This document shows, piece by piece, positions 6,477 to 12,236 of a DNA stretch of 14,243 nt. Origin of the DNA: Chloroflexota bacterium (GTDB taxonomy: Bacteria > Chloroflexota > Anaerolineae > SpSt-600). The stretch spans positions 1 to 14,243 of the forward strand of contig DRAO01000078.1 in the NCBI GenBank assembly GCA_011041825.1, read 5' to 3'. Position 1 is the first letter of the stretch. Each line of letters begins with the position of its first letter. A program made the position numbers and the translations under genes. A model generated the notes under the pieces. It was not told the origin of the DNA, did not search any database, and worked only from the letters and a program-made list of their open reading frames with translations.

Positions 6477-7904
6477 ATGAATAAGCGGATGCTGTTTATT
6501 ATCACCATCGTGATTCTGGGTATGCTGGCCATAAGTTGTGCCCCTGCTGCAACCCCTACACCTACTCCGGTTCCTGCTACCCCTACCCCTGCTCCTCCTA
6601 AAGTGAAGGAAGTAACCATTGTGGCTTGGACAATCGGCCCTGATGAGCCCTCTTATTACCGCCGTGACAACCTCATTGATGCTGCTGATCGTCTCAACAA
6701 GAAGCTTGAGAAGGAGGGCTCCCCTTATCGGGTGAAAGTCGAGGCCACCTTTGATACCGGCACCTGGGGTGATTATAAGCAAAAGTATATGATGGCCGCC
6801 CAGGCCGGAAACGCCCCTGATATCATCCTCAGCGGTCACGAAGACGTTGCCCCTTGGTCGGAAGCCGGTTTCATCGTTGCCCTTGATGACTACATCGCCA
6901 AGTACCCCGATGTTTACAATGACATCATCCCCGCCCTCTGGGATTCCGTCACCTTCAAGGGCAAGAAGTGGGGCATCCCTCAGGATACAGAGGCCCGGCC
7001 TATGTACTTCAGCAAGACCCTCCTGAAGAAGCTGGGCTGGTCTGATGATGATATAAATGCCTTGCCCGATAAAATCAAGAAAGGCGAGTTCACCCTTTAC
7101 GATATGCTTGAGCTTGCCAAGGAAGCCCAGGATAAGGGCGTAGTTGAGAAGGGCTACGGCTACTGGCACCGGCCCAAGAAGGGCGGCGACTTCTACCACA
7201 TCTACTTCGCCTTCGGTGGCCAGATGCAGGACCCCGATACTGGCAAGCTCGTTGTCGTTAAGGATGCCCAGAAGAAGTGGCTCCAGTTCCACTACGATAC
7301 CGTTTGGACCTATGAGACCACCCCCAAGGACTTCATCGGCACCGACTGGAAGATCTGGCACGAGACCGTTAGCGCCGGCGACAAGGCCCTCTTCTGGAAC
7401 GGCGGCACCTGGCACTGGGCCGAGTGGACCCAGAAGTACCTCGACGGCAACGAGCAGCACCTCTGGGACAACGTCGGCTTCGCCCTCATCCCCTCCGGCA
7501 TAAAGGGCAAGCCTGGCACCACCCTCTCCCACCCGCTGGTCTATATGGTTTCCTCTGAGAAGGCCACCGGCAAGAAGAACCAGGAGCTCGCCTTCCGCCT
7601 TATCACCGAGGCCACCTCACCTGACCTCAACACCCGCCACGCCGTCAACAGCGGTCACCTGGCCATCCTGAAGAGCCAGATTGATTATCCTGATTACGCA
7701 GCCAACAAGTTCCTCCACGACGTAGCCTATATGGTTGAGTACACCCACTTCCAGCCTAACCATCCCGACTACGGCACCTACGACCAGATTATGTTCAGCG
7801 CTCTTCAGGCAGTGGAGGCCAAGGATATGACCGTTGACGACGCTGTTAAGACGGTCATCGAAGAGATGCAAGCCGAACTTGGTGATAAGGTGGAAATCAA
7901 ATAA
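6477..7904 (+). CDS. Extracellular carbohydrate-binding lipoprotein of ABC importer (SBP family 1)
   Basis: A 475-residue binding protein. The signal sequence ends in LAISC (lipidated Cys21), followed by an Ala/Thr/Pro-rich tether to about residue 41 and the mature fold starting KEVTIVAWTIGPDEPSYY. The aromatic-rich segment with FWNGGTWHWAEWTQKY and the late region VEAKDMTVDDAVKTVIEEMQ are typical of MalE/UgpB-like proteins. It captures a sugar or oligosaccharide outside the cell for the permeases encoded next. The substrate cannot be told. AAGGAGGGG 6 nt upstream fixes the start. Codon use is strikingly C-ending in the middle of the gene (about 7140-7680), as expected for a highly expressed protein. 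The gene is first in its operon and is followed by a hairpin that should favour its message over the rest. Confidence 0.93.
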   Translation: MNKRMLFIITIVILGMLAISCAPAATPTPTPVPATPTPAPPKVKEVTIVAWTIGPDEPSYYRRDNLIDAADRLNKKLEKEGSPYRVKVEATFDTGTWGDYKQKYMMAAQAGNAPDIILSGHEDVAPWSEAGFIVALDDYIAKYPDVYNDIIPALWDSVTFKGKKWGIPQDTEARPMYFSKTLLKKLGWSDDDINALPDKIKKGEFTLYDMLELAKEAQDKGVVEKGYGYWHRPKKGGDFYHIYFAFGGQMQDPDTGKLVVVKDAQKKWLQFHYDTVWTYETTPKDFIGTDWKIWHETVSAGDKALFWNGGTWHWAEWTQKYLDGNEQHLWDNVGFALIPSGIKGKPGTTLSHPLVYMVSSEKATGKKNQELAFRLITEATSPDLNTRHAVNSGHLAILKSQIDYPDYAANKFLHDVAYMVEYTHFQPNHPDYGTYDQIMFSALQAVEAKDMTVDDAVKTVIEEMQAELGDKVEIK

Positions 7905-7914
7905 AGGCGTCCAC

Positions 7915-7958
7915 AACGGTGGGGGGCGAAACTCCGCCCCTCACCGTTAATCCTTTTT
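7915..7958 (+). terminator. Intercistronic hairpin with T-run (attenuator)
   Basis: Arms AACGGTGGGGGGCG (7915-7928) and CGCCCCTCACCGTT (7935-7948) pair over 14 bp with one G-U, with a 6-nt loop. AATCC and TTTTT follow, ending at 7958. Lying between the binding-protein stop and the first permease, it probably acts as a partial terminator or 3' stabiliser, giving more binding protein than membrane components. Confidence 0.75.
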
Positions 7959-7980
7959 AGCACAGGTAGAGGAGTGAAGG

Positions 7981-8946
7981 ATGGCTACGGAAGCCGCAAT
8001 TTATAAGGCAGTACCCCGCCCTTCCCTGTGGGAACGGATACGAACCTCTTCGGCTCCGTGGGTCTTTATGGCCCCGGCGACGGTGATGATTTTCTTGTTC
8101 TTCTTCCTGCCGGTAGTCCTTACCATCTATATCAGTATGACCAATATGAGCGTAGCTACCTTCGGTAAAGTTGTTTTCATCGGCCTGCAAAACTACATCA
8201 GGATGCTCAAGAGCCGCTGGACGGTAAAGATTCTGACTAATACGGGGTTCTATGTGCTTACCACCCTCTCCTGCTTTAACGTGGGATTGGCATTGATACT
8301 TTCCCTTCTCACCACCCACATCAACGAAAGGGTGGGGACGTTGTTCCGTACCCTTTGGCTTCTGCCCCGTATTACGCCTTCGGTTATCTATGCTTTGTTG
8401 TGGATCTGGGTCACAGCAGATGCCCCCTACGGCATCGTCAATCAGTTTCTCTCCCCCTTTGGCATTGAGCCCCGTAACTGGATGAATGCCCAACCTTGGC
8501 TGGTGGTAATTATGGCCAATGGTTTTGTGGGGGCTTCCTTTGGGATGATAATATTTACATCGGCCATCAAATCTATTCCCGAAGATTACATCCGTGCGGC
8601 GATGGTGGATGGGGCTTCCACCTTGCAGCGCATCCGCTATGTAATCTTGCCTATGATCCGCTGGCCTATCCTCTTTGTCCTTACCTATCAAACGCTCTCT
8701 CTGCTGACCTCTTTCGAGTACATCCTGCTCCTCACGGATGGAGGGCCTGGGTTCTACCGGACAGAAGTATGGGCTCTCCACGCATACCACAGGGCATTGT
8801 CCAACTATTTCGGCAATGTTCAATTTGGCTACGGAGCGGCCCTCGCAGCAGTTCTGGTGGTTATCGGGATCATTGCTTCCATATTATATTTGCGAGTATT
8901 CCGCTTCAATGAACTGGTAGCTGAGCCAAAGATAGAAGCCCTCTAA
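7981..8946 (+). CDS. Carbohydrate ABC transporter permease (MalF/UgpA type)
   Basis: A 321-residue permease of the binding-protein-dependent transport superfamily with about six membrane helices. The EAA coupling loop appears as EDYIRAAMVDGASTLQRIRY near residues 201-220, followed by VILPMIRWPI; it docks onto the ATPase. GGAGTGAAGG directly before the ATG provides the ribosome binding site. It forms the inner-membrane channel as a heterodimer with the next gene product. Length and topology are normal for MalF-like partners that lack the long periplasmic P2 loop of enteric MalF. Substrate unknown. Confidence 0.93.
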   Translation: MATEAAIYKAVPRPSLWERIRTSSAPWVFMAPATVMIFLFFFLPVVLTIYISMTNMSVATFGKVVFIGLQNYIRMLKSRWTVKILTNTGFYVLTTLSCFNVGLALILSLLTTHINERVGTLFRTLWLLPRITPSVIYALLWIWVTADAPYGIVNQFLSPFGIEPRNWMNAQPWLVVIMANGFVGASFGMIIFTSAIKSIPEDYIRAAMVDGASTLQRIRYVILPMIRWPILFVLTYQTLSLLTSFEYILLLTDGGPGFYRTEVWALHAYHRALSNYFGNVQFGYGAALAAVLVVIGIIASILYLRVFRFNELVAEPKIEAL

Positions 8947-8981
8947 GCGTCGGATTGCTCCAGAACTTATGGAGGTGAAGG

Positions 8982-9806
8982 ATGCTTATTCGGCGTATCA
9001 AGACGGCCATTCCTTATGCCCTTTTAACTGTTATCACCGCTCCCATCATTGTCTCTTACGGTTGGCTGTTTATGTCTTCCTTTGCTAAGCGTACTGAGGG
9101 CCTTAAGCCCTATGGCTTCACTCTGAGTAACTGGCGTTTCCTGTGGGAGCCTCTGCCCAATATGCCCAGCATCTGGCGTATCACGGCCAATACCTTGGCG
9201 TTTGCCCTTGTGGTCACCATACTTGAGGTGGGCATCGCTGCTGCTACGGGCTATGCCCTATCTCGATTACACTTCCCTGGCCGCCGGGGGTTCCTCTCCC
9301 TTACCCTTATCCTGCACGCTTTCCCTAGCGTGACCCTGCTTATCGCTATCTTCTATATCCTCAGGCTTTTGCACCTTTACGACACATTGCTGGGCGTCAT
9401 CTTGGTCAAAGCTTCACTGGAGTTACCCCTGGGCACTTGGATAATGAAGGGCTTCTTTGATAACGTCTCTTGGGATATTGAAATGGCCGCTTTGATTGAT
9501 GGCTGCTCTCGCTTCCGCACCTGGTGGCAGGTCATCATCCCTAACATCCGTCCTGGCATAGCAGCCCTCTCGATATTCGCCTTCCTCTCCGGCTGGAGCG
9601 AATTCTTGCTCCCTTACATCTTCCTTACGAGCTTTAACAACTGGACACTCTCGGTGCTTATTAAGCGGCTTATTGGAGATTTCCGTTTCGTAGATTACGG
9701 GCTCCTCACCGCCGTGGGCCTTTTTTACATAATACCGGTGCTTTTCTTCTTCATCTTTACCCAGGAGTATCTGCTTAACATCTACACCGGCGGGGTGAAG
9801 GGATAA
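8982..9806 (+). CDS. Carbohydrate ABC transporter permease (MalG/UgpE type)
   Basis: A 274-residue partner permease with about six helices. The EAA loop is WDIEMAALIDGCSRFRTWWQ near residues 164-183, followed by VIIPNIRPGIAAL. The C-terminal end (QEYLLNIYTGGVKG) is typical of MalG-like proteins, which commonly end in a short tail after GGVKG. TGGAGGTGAAGG precedes the ATG. It lies 35 bp after the first permease and is co-directional with the whole operon. Confidence 0.93.
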   Translation: MLIRRIKTAIPYALLTVITAPIIVSYGWLFMSSFAKRTEGLKPYGFTLSNWRFLWEPLPNMPSIWRITANTLAFALVVTILEVGIAAATGYALSRLHFPGRRGFLSLTLILHAFPSVTLLIAIFYILRLLHLYDTLLGVILVKASLELPLGTWIMKGFFDNVSWDIEMAALIDGCSRFRTWWQVIIPNIRPGIAALSIFAFLSGWSEFLLPYIFLTSFNNWTLSVLIKRLIGDFRFVDYGLLTAVGLFYIIPVLFFFIFTQEYLLNIYTGGVKG

Positions 9807-9816
9807 ATGAATCTTC

Positions 9817-9836
9817 GCCCTCTCACGAGAAAATCC
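9817..9836 (+). repeat. Half-copy of the 11011-11045 palindrome
   Basis: GCCCTCTCACGAGAAAATCC matches the right arm of the palindrome at 11030-11049 at 17 of 20 positions, including 16 of the first 17. It lies in the short gap between the second permease and the ATPase, with no partner arm. Significance is uncertain. Confidence 0.45.
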
Positions 9837-9856
9837 TTAAATGCGGGGGAGTGAGT

Positions 9857-10936
9857 ATGGAAGTTCAACTGGAAAATCTTACCAAATATTTCGGTAAAGT
9901 CCTTGCCGTTGACAACTTGAACCTGGAGATAAAAGATGGCGAATTCGTTGCTCTCCTGGGGCCATCGGGATGCGGTAAGACCACCACTCTGCTTATGGTA
10001 GCGGGGATTTACAAGCCTACCAAGGGTTATGTGAAATTCAATGGACAAGCGGTGAACCATTTGCTCCCTAAAGACCGGGACATTGGAATGGTATTCCAGA
10101 GCTATGCTCTTTATCCTCATATGACCGTCTATGAGAACTTGACCTTCCCTCTCAAGCTGAAGAAAGTGCCAGCCGAGGAGATGAGACGCAAGGCTCAGCG
10201 TATAGCCGATATGTTGGGAATAGGGGAGCTTATGGATCGCAAGCCTGGTCAGCTTTCAGGTGGTCAGCAGCAGCGTGTGGCCTTGGGACGAGCCCTGATT
10301 AAAGAACCAAAGTTGCTGCTATTCGATGAGCCTCTTTCCAACCTGGATGCTCGGCTTCGCCTGGCAATGCGAGGTGAGATCAAACGCCTTCAGATGAGTC
10401 TGGGCATTACCTCGATATACGTGACTCACGACCAGGTGGAAGCAATGACTATGGCTGATCGCATCGCTGTCCTGAACAAAGGTCAACTTCAAGCGTATGC
10501 CCCTCCTGAGGAGTTGTATGACCGGCCTCGCACTCTCTTTGTAGCTGGCTTCATCGGTAACCCGCCGATGAACCTGTTCGAGATGGAGCTTTATCAGGAG
10601 GATGATCATTATAAACTCCGCCATCCGGACCTCTCCCTTGCTATCCCGGATTCCCGTAAGCCTCGTCGCCAGCCATCAGGTCGCCGGGTAATTGTCGGTT
10701 TGCGCCCAGAGGATATCTCCATCGGTCCCGAAGGGGAAATCGAGTCTGAAATCTATATGGTAGAACCATTGGGTCGGGATGACATCATCACCTGTAAGAT
10801 TGGGGAGATAAAAGTACAAACTGTAGTGGATTCTCGCTTGGGATACAGGATTGGGGATAAGGTGCGGATAAGCTTTAATATGGAAAAGGTCCAATTGTAT
10901 GACCCTCAAACTGAATTGTCGCTCCTGTGGGCGTAA
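9857..10936 (+). CDS. Sugar ABC transporter ATP-binding protein (MalK/UgpC type)
   Basis: A 359-residue ATPase. Walker A GPSGCGKTT is at residues 35-43, Q-loop Q81, signature LSGGQ at 133-137, Walker B LLLFDEP with E158, and the D-loop SNLDA. H-loop H191 lies in YVTHDQVEAMTMADRI, the long form typical of sugar importers. After about residue 230 comes a regulatory TOBE-type domain (VIVGLRPEDISIG). It energises the preceding permease pair. A GTG at 9851 is an alternative start but abuts its own GGGGGAG. The ATG at 9857 has proper spacing and is preferred. MalK-type proteins are often shared between several sugar importers; here it is operon-encoded. Confidence 0.93.
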   Translation: MEVQLENLTKYFGKVLAVDNLNLEIKDGEFVALLGPSGCGKTTTLLMVAGIYKPTKGYVKFNGQAVNHLLPKDRDIGMVFQSYALYPHMTVYENLTFPLKLKKVPAEEMRRKAQRIADMLGIGELMDRKPGQLSGGQQQRVALGRALIKEPKLLLFDEPLSNLDARLRLAMRGEIKRLQMSLGITSIYVTHDQVEAMTMADRIAVLNKGQLQAYAPPEELYDRPRTLFVAGFIGNPPMNLFEMELYQEDDHYKLRHPDLSLAIPDSRKPRRQPSGRRVIVGLRPEDISIGPEGEIESEIYMVEPLGRDDIITCKIGEIKVQTVVDSRLGYRIGDKVRISFNMEKVQLYDPQTELSLLWA

Positions 10937-10947
10937 AGCCTGGGGAA

Positions 10948-10985
10948 GTTGTCCCTGGCAGGGGTTTGCTGCTGCCAGGAACAAC
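10948..10985 (+). terminator. Hairpin after the sugar operon (possible terminator 1)
   Basis: Arms GTTGTCCCTGGCAG (10948-10961) and CTGCCAGGAACAAC (10972-10985) pair over 14 positions with one C/A mismatch, with a 10-nt loop. It begins 12 nt after the ATPase stop. The nearest T-run (11000-11004) is some 15 nt further on, so it is not a textbook intrinsic terminator. It may be an RNA stabiliser or part of a double hairpin. Confidence 0.5.
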
Positions 10986-11010
10986 CGGGGGTAAAGGCAT
11001 TTTTGAAGGG

Positions 11011-11056
11011 TTTCTCGTGCGAGGGCAAAGCCCTCGCACGAGAAAACGCTCTTTTT
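11011..11056 (+). terminator. Perfect 16-bp hairpin with downstream T-run (terminator 2)
   Basis: TTTCTCGTGCGAGGGC (11011-11026) pairs perfectly with 11030-11045 around an AAA loop. ACGCTC and TTTTT follow, ending at 11056. It is the best candidate for the end of the sugar operon transcript. A partial copy of one arm at 9817-9836 suggests it may also be a mobile palindrome. Confidence 0.6.
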
Positions 11057-11077
11057 CTATCCTTAGCCTGCGGGGTA

Positions 11078-11108
11078 GTTTCCAACCTCGGAGTTTTTCA
11101 ACACCTTC
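11078..11108. repeat. MITE right-end remnant
   Basis: This stretch matches 6164-6197 (right end of the intact MITE) with two substitutions and two single-base length differences in T-runs. It reads TTTCCAACCTCGGAG then TTTTTCAACACCTTC. No left end or target duplication is visible, so it is a decayed or deleted copy. Confidence 0.65.
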
Positions 11109-11252
11109 GAATAACCTTAATTTGACAAAATGAACCTTGCTGAGGTCACTGATTCGAGACCAGTACCGCTCATTTTATTTTTCCTCCCCTAGCGTCTTCT
11201 TCCCTGGAACCCGCTACACTGCATATAAAGGTAGCTCTACTTCACCTTTTAT
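11109..11252. other. Intergenic stretch without recognisable genes
   Basis: Between the MITE remnant and the repeat before the pseudogene I see no coding frame with a start signal, no complete tRNA fold and no convincing promoter. The TTGACA at 11122-11127 has no -10 at a suitable distance. It is probably decayed sequence linked to loss of the 5' part of the acyl-CoA synthetase gene. Confidence 0.5.
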
Positions 11253-11278
11253 CCCCACCGTGGGGCAACATTACCAAC
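11253..11278. repeat. Interspersed repeat with hairpin core CCCCACCGTGGGG (copy 2)
   Basis: Same 26-bp unit as 6054-6079, one mismatch. It ends one base before the first codon of the truncated acyl-CoA synthetase frame, so the repeat marks or lies very near the breakpoint where the gene's 5' part was lost. Confidence 0.75.
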
Positions 11279-11279
11279 T

Positions 11280-11762
11280 ATGAGTAAGTGCTGCTTCAGC
11301 CACTGTGTCCCCACAATCCTCCAGATGATTGTGACTGCTCCTGCTGTCAAGGGCTTGGACCTTAGCCGGTGGAAAGTGGTCATCGGTGGGGCTCGGCTCC
11401 CCAAGGGGTTGGCCTTGAAAGCCACAGAGCTGGGCATTAAAGTTTACGCCGGCTATGGCCTCTCGGAAACCTGCCCCGTCCTTACCCTTGCCCACCTCAA
11501 GCCATTTGAGGTAGCCGTCATAGGCATCCCTGATGAGAAGTGGGGAGAGAGGCCGTTAGCCGTTGTGGTGCCTAGGGAAGAGTATAAAGGCAAGCTCACC
11601 GGTGAGGAATTGAAGGCACACCTTCAGCAATATGTAGATAAGGGCGTGATTACGAGTTGGGCTGTGCCTGATTCGTATGCTTTCGTAGATGAGATCCCCA
11701 AGACCAGTGTGGGCAAGTTAGATAAGAAAGTGCTTAGGGCACGATACGGCGGCGGCATTTGA
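11280..11762 (+). pseudogene. Acyl-CoA synthetase (AMP-binding) remnant, N-terminally truncated with internal deletion
   Basis: 160 in-frame residues of a medium/long-chain fatty acyl-CoA ligase. Recognisable pieces are CFSHCVPTILQMI, LDLSRWKVVIGGARLPKGLA, the A5 block YAGYGLSETCPVLTL, VIGIPDEKWGERPLAVVVP and the A10 block PKTSVGKLDKKVLR with the catalytic Lys. Full-length relatives are about 540 residues, so roughly 230-260 N-terminal residues, including the ATP-binding P-loop, are absent. LAHLKP then joins directly to FEVAVIG, skipping about 100 residues that normally carry the A7/A8 motifs (TGD and the hinge). Both losses abolish adenylation. The junction contains the inverted repeat CCTCAA-N5-TTGAGG (11495-11511). 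The ATG at 11280 is probably fortuitous and no ribosome binding site is seen. Its stop overlaps the next promoter. Confidence 0.88.
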
Positions 11763-11788
11763 CAGTAATGTTATATATGTGGTAAAAT
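11759..11788 (+). promoter_or_regulatory. Promoter of the T-box/thrC transcript
   Basis: TTGACA at 11759-11764, an 18-bp spacer and TAAAAT at 11783-11788, giving a predicted start near 11795, just upstream of T-box Stem I. The TGA inside the -35 box is the stop codon of the acyl-CoA synthetase remnant. Confidence 0.7.
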
Positions 11789-11938
11789 TGGCCCATACAA
11801 TTGATGGGCATTCCTAACGGCGATGACCGGGACGAGTACCCGGGGGTAGGGTGCCAGAGAGGAAGGGTCGGCGGCTGCAAGCCCTTCTCACCACGAGCCC
11901 GGGGAAAACCACCCGCGAGCCGGGTTCCGGAACGTAGA

Positions 11939-11957
11939 GGCAAGTTGTCAACTTGCC
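11939..11957 (+). repeat. Heptamer-related hairpin in the T-box linker
   Basis: GGCAAGTTGTCAACTTGCC is a perfect 9-1-9 inverted repeat made of the same GGCAAGT unit as the larger arrays. It lies shortly after Stem I, where Stem II elements are usually found. Confidence 0.7.
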
Positions 11958-12004
11958 CTGCAAGTATGGAACCCCGGAGGCCATCCGTTACCGGCCAAAG
12001 AGTG

Positions 12005-12125
12005 CTGTTACAGAGGGGCAAGTTGCAAGTGGCAAGGGGCAAGAGGCAAGTTGCAATTTGTCCCTTGCCATTCGCCTCTTGCCACTTGCCTCTTGCCACT
12101 CGCCCCTTGCCCCTCGTAGTAACAG
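12005..12125 (+). repeat. Opposed heptamer arrays forming a giant T-box Stem III
   Basis: Six consecutive 7-bp units of GGCAAGN type (12017-12058) are followed, after 6 bp, by seven units of TTGCCNN type (12065-12113), the reverse complement pattern. Outer arms CTGTTAC (12005-12011) and GTAACAG (12119-12125) are perfect complements, and GAGGGGCAAG pairs with CTTGCCCCTC. The whole folds as one long hairpin ending 2 nt before the antiterminator, the position of T-box Stem III, which is normally far shorter. Confidence 0.85.
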
Positions 12126-12153
12126 AACTTGGGTGGAACCACGGGAGCATGAA

Positions 12154-12186
12154 GCCTCTCGTCCCAAGAGGGCGAGGGGCTTTTTT
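12154..12186 (+). terminator. T-box intrinsic terminator
   Basis: GCCTCTCGTCC (12154-12164) pairs with GGGCGAGGGGC (12170-12180) over 11 bp with two G-U pairs and a 5-nt loop, followed by six T. Its 5' arm is shared with the 3' arm of the antiterminator, so the two are mutually exclusive. Confidence 0.93.
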
Positions 12187-12191
12187 GTTAA

Positions 12192-12219
12192 GAGTTGCGA
12201 ATTGCGAGTTGCGAGTTAC
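12192..12219 (+). repeat. Heptamer array between terminator and thrC ribosome binding site
   Basis: Four units: GAGTTGC, GAATTGC, GAGTTGC, GAGTTAC, head to tail with a strict 7-bp period. The array stops 4 bp before the AGGAG that serves thrC. Orientation is opposite to the array inside thrC at 12400-12441. Confidence 0.85.
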
Positions 12220-12236
12220 GAAAAGGAGATTGGAAG

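Larger units (their letters stand above)
11818..12186 (+). ncRNA. T-box riboswitch, threonine specifier (ACC), upstream of thrC
   Basis: Stem I folds canonically. A K-turn is formed by GATGAC (11822-11827) opposite CGA (11916-11918). CGGG/CCCG closes the specifier loop. The loop-E element AGTA (11835-11838) faces GAA (11904-11906). The perfect stem CCCGGG/CCCGGG (11839-11844 with 11898-11903) stacks above, and AGAGAGG and GGCTGCAAG form the distal head. The specifier triplet after GAAA is ACC (11908-11910), a threonine codon. The antiterminator is CTTGGG (12128-12133) with CCCAAG (12163-12168), and ACGGGAG with CTCTCGT, around the T-box bulge TGGAACC (12134-12140). Uncharged tRNA-Thr should stabilise it. 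TGGA predicts a tRNA ending UCCA. The leader is enlarged by heptamer arrays between Stem I and the antiterminator. Confidence 0.93.

Noticed and set aside
7144..7503. A 119-codon plus-strand frame inside the sugar-binding gene
   Set aside because: Out-of-frame shadow rich in Thr, Ser, Ala and Arg caused by codon bias.
6432..7532. A 366-codon open frame on the minus strand opposite the sugar-binding protein
   Set aside because: It is a by-product of the strong C-ending codon bias of the binding-protein gene; its translation is rich in Gly, Val and Leu with no domain, and the plus-strand product has a clear signal peptide, lipobox and family fold.
11122..11150. TTGACA at 11122 as promoter of the acyl-CoA synthetase remnant
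   Set aside because: No -10 hexamer at 16-18 bp, and the gene it would serve is broken.
11140..11175. tRNA-like segment GATTCGAGACC
   Set aside because: Only a T-arm-like hairpin (GGTC...GACC) can be seen; no acceptor stem, anticodon arm or CCA end.
12005..12125. Could the repeat arrays be a CRISPR?
   Set aside because: Units are 7 bp without spacers and appear in both orientations; no cas genes are present.
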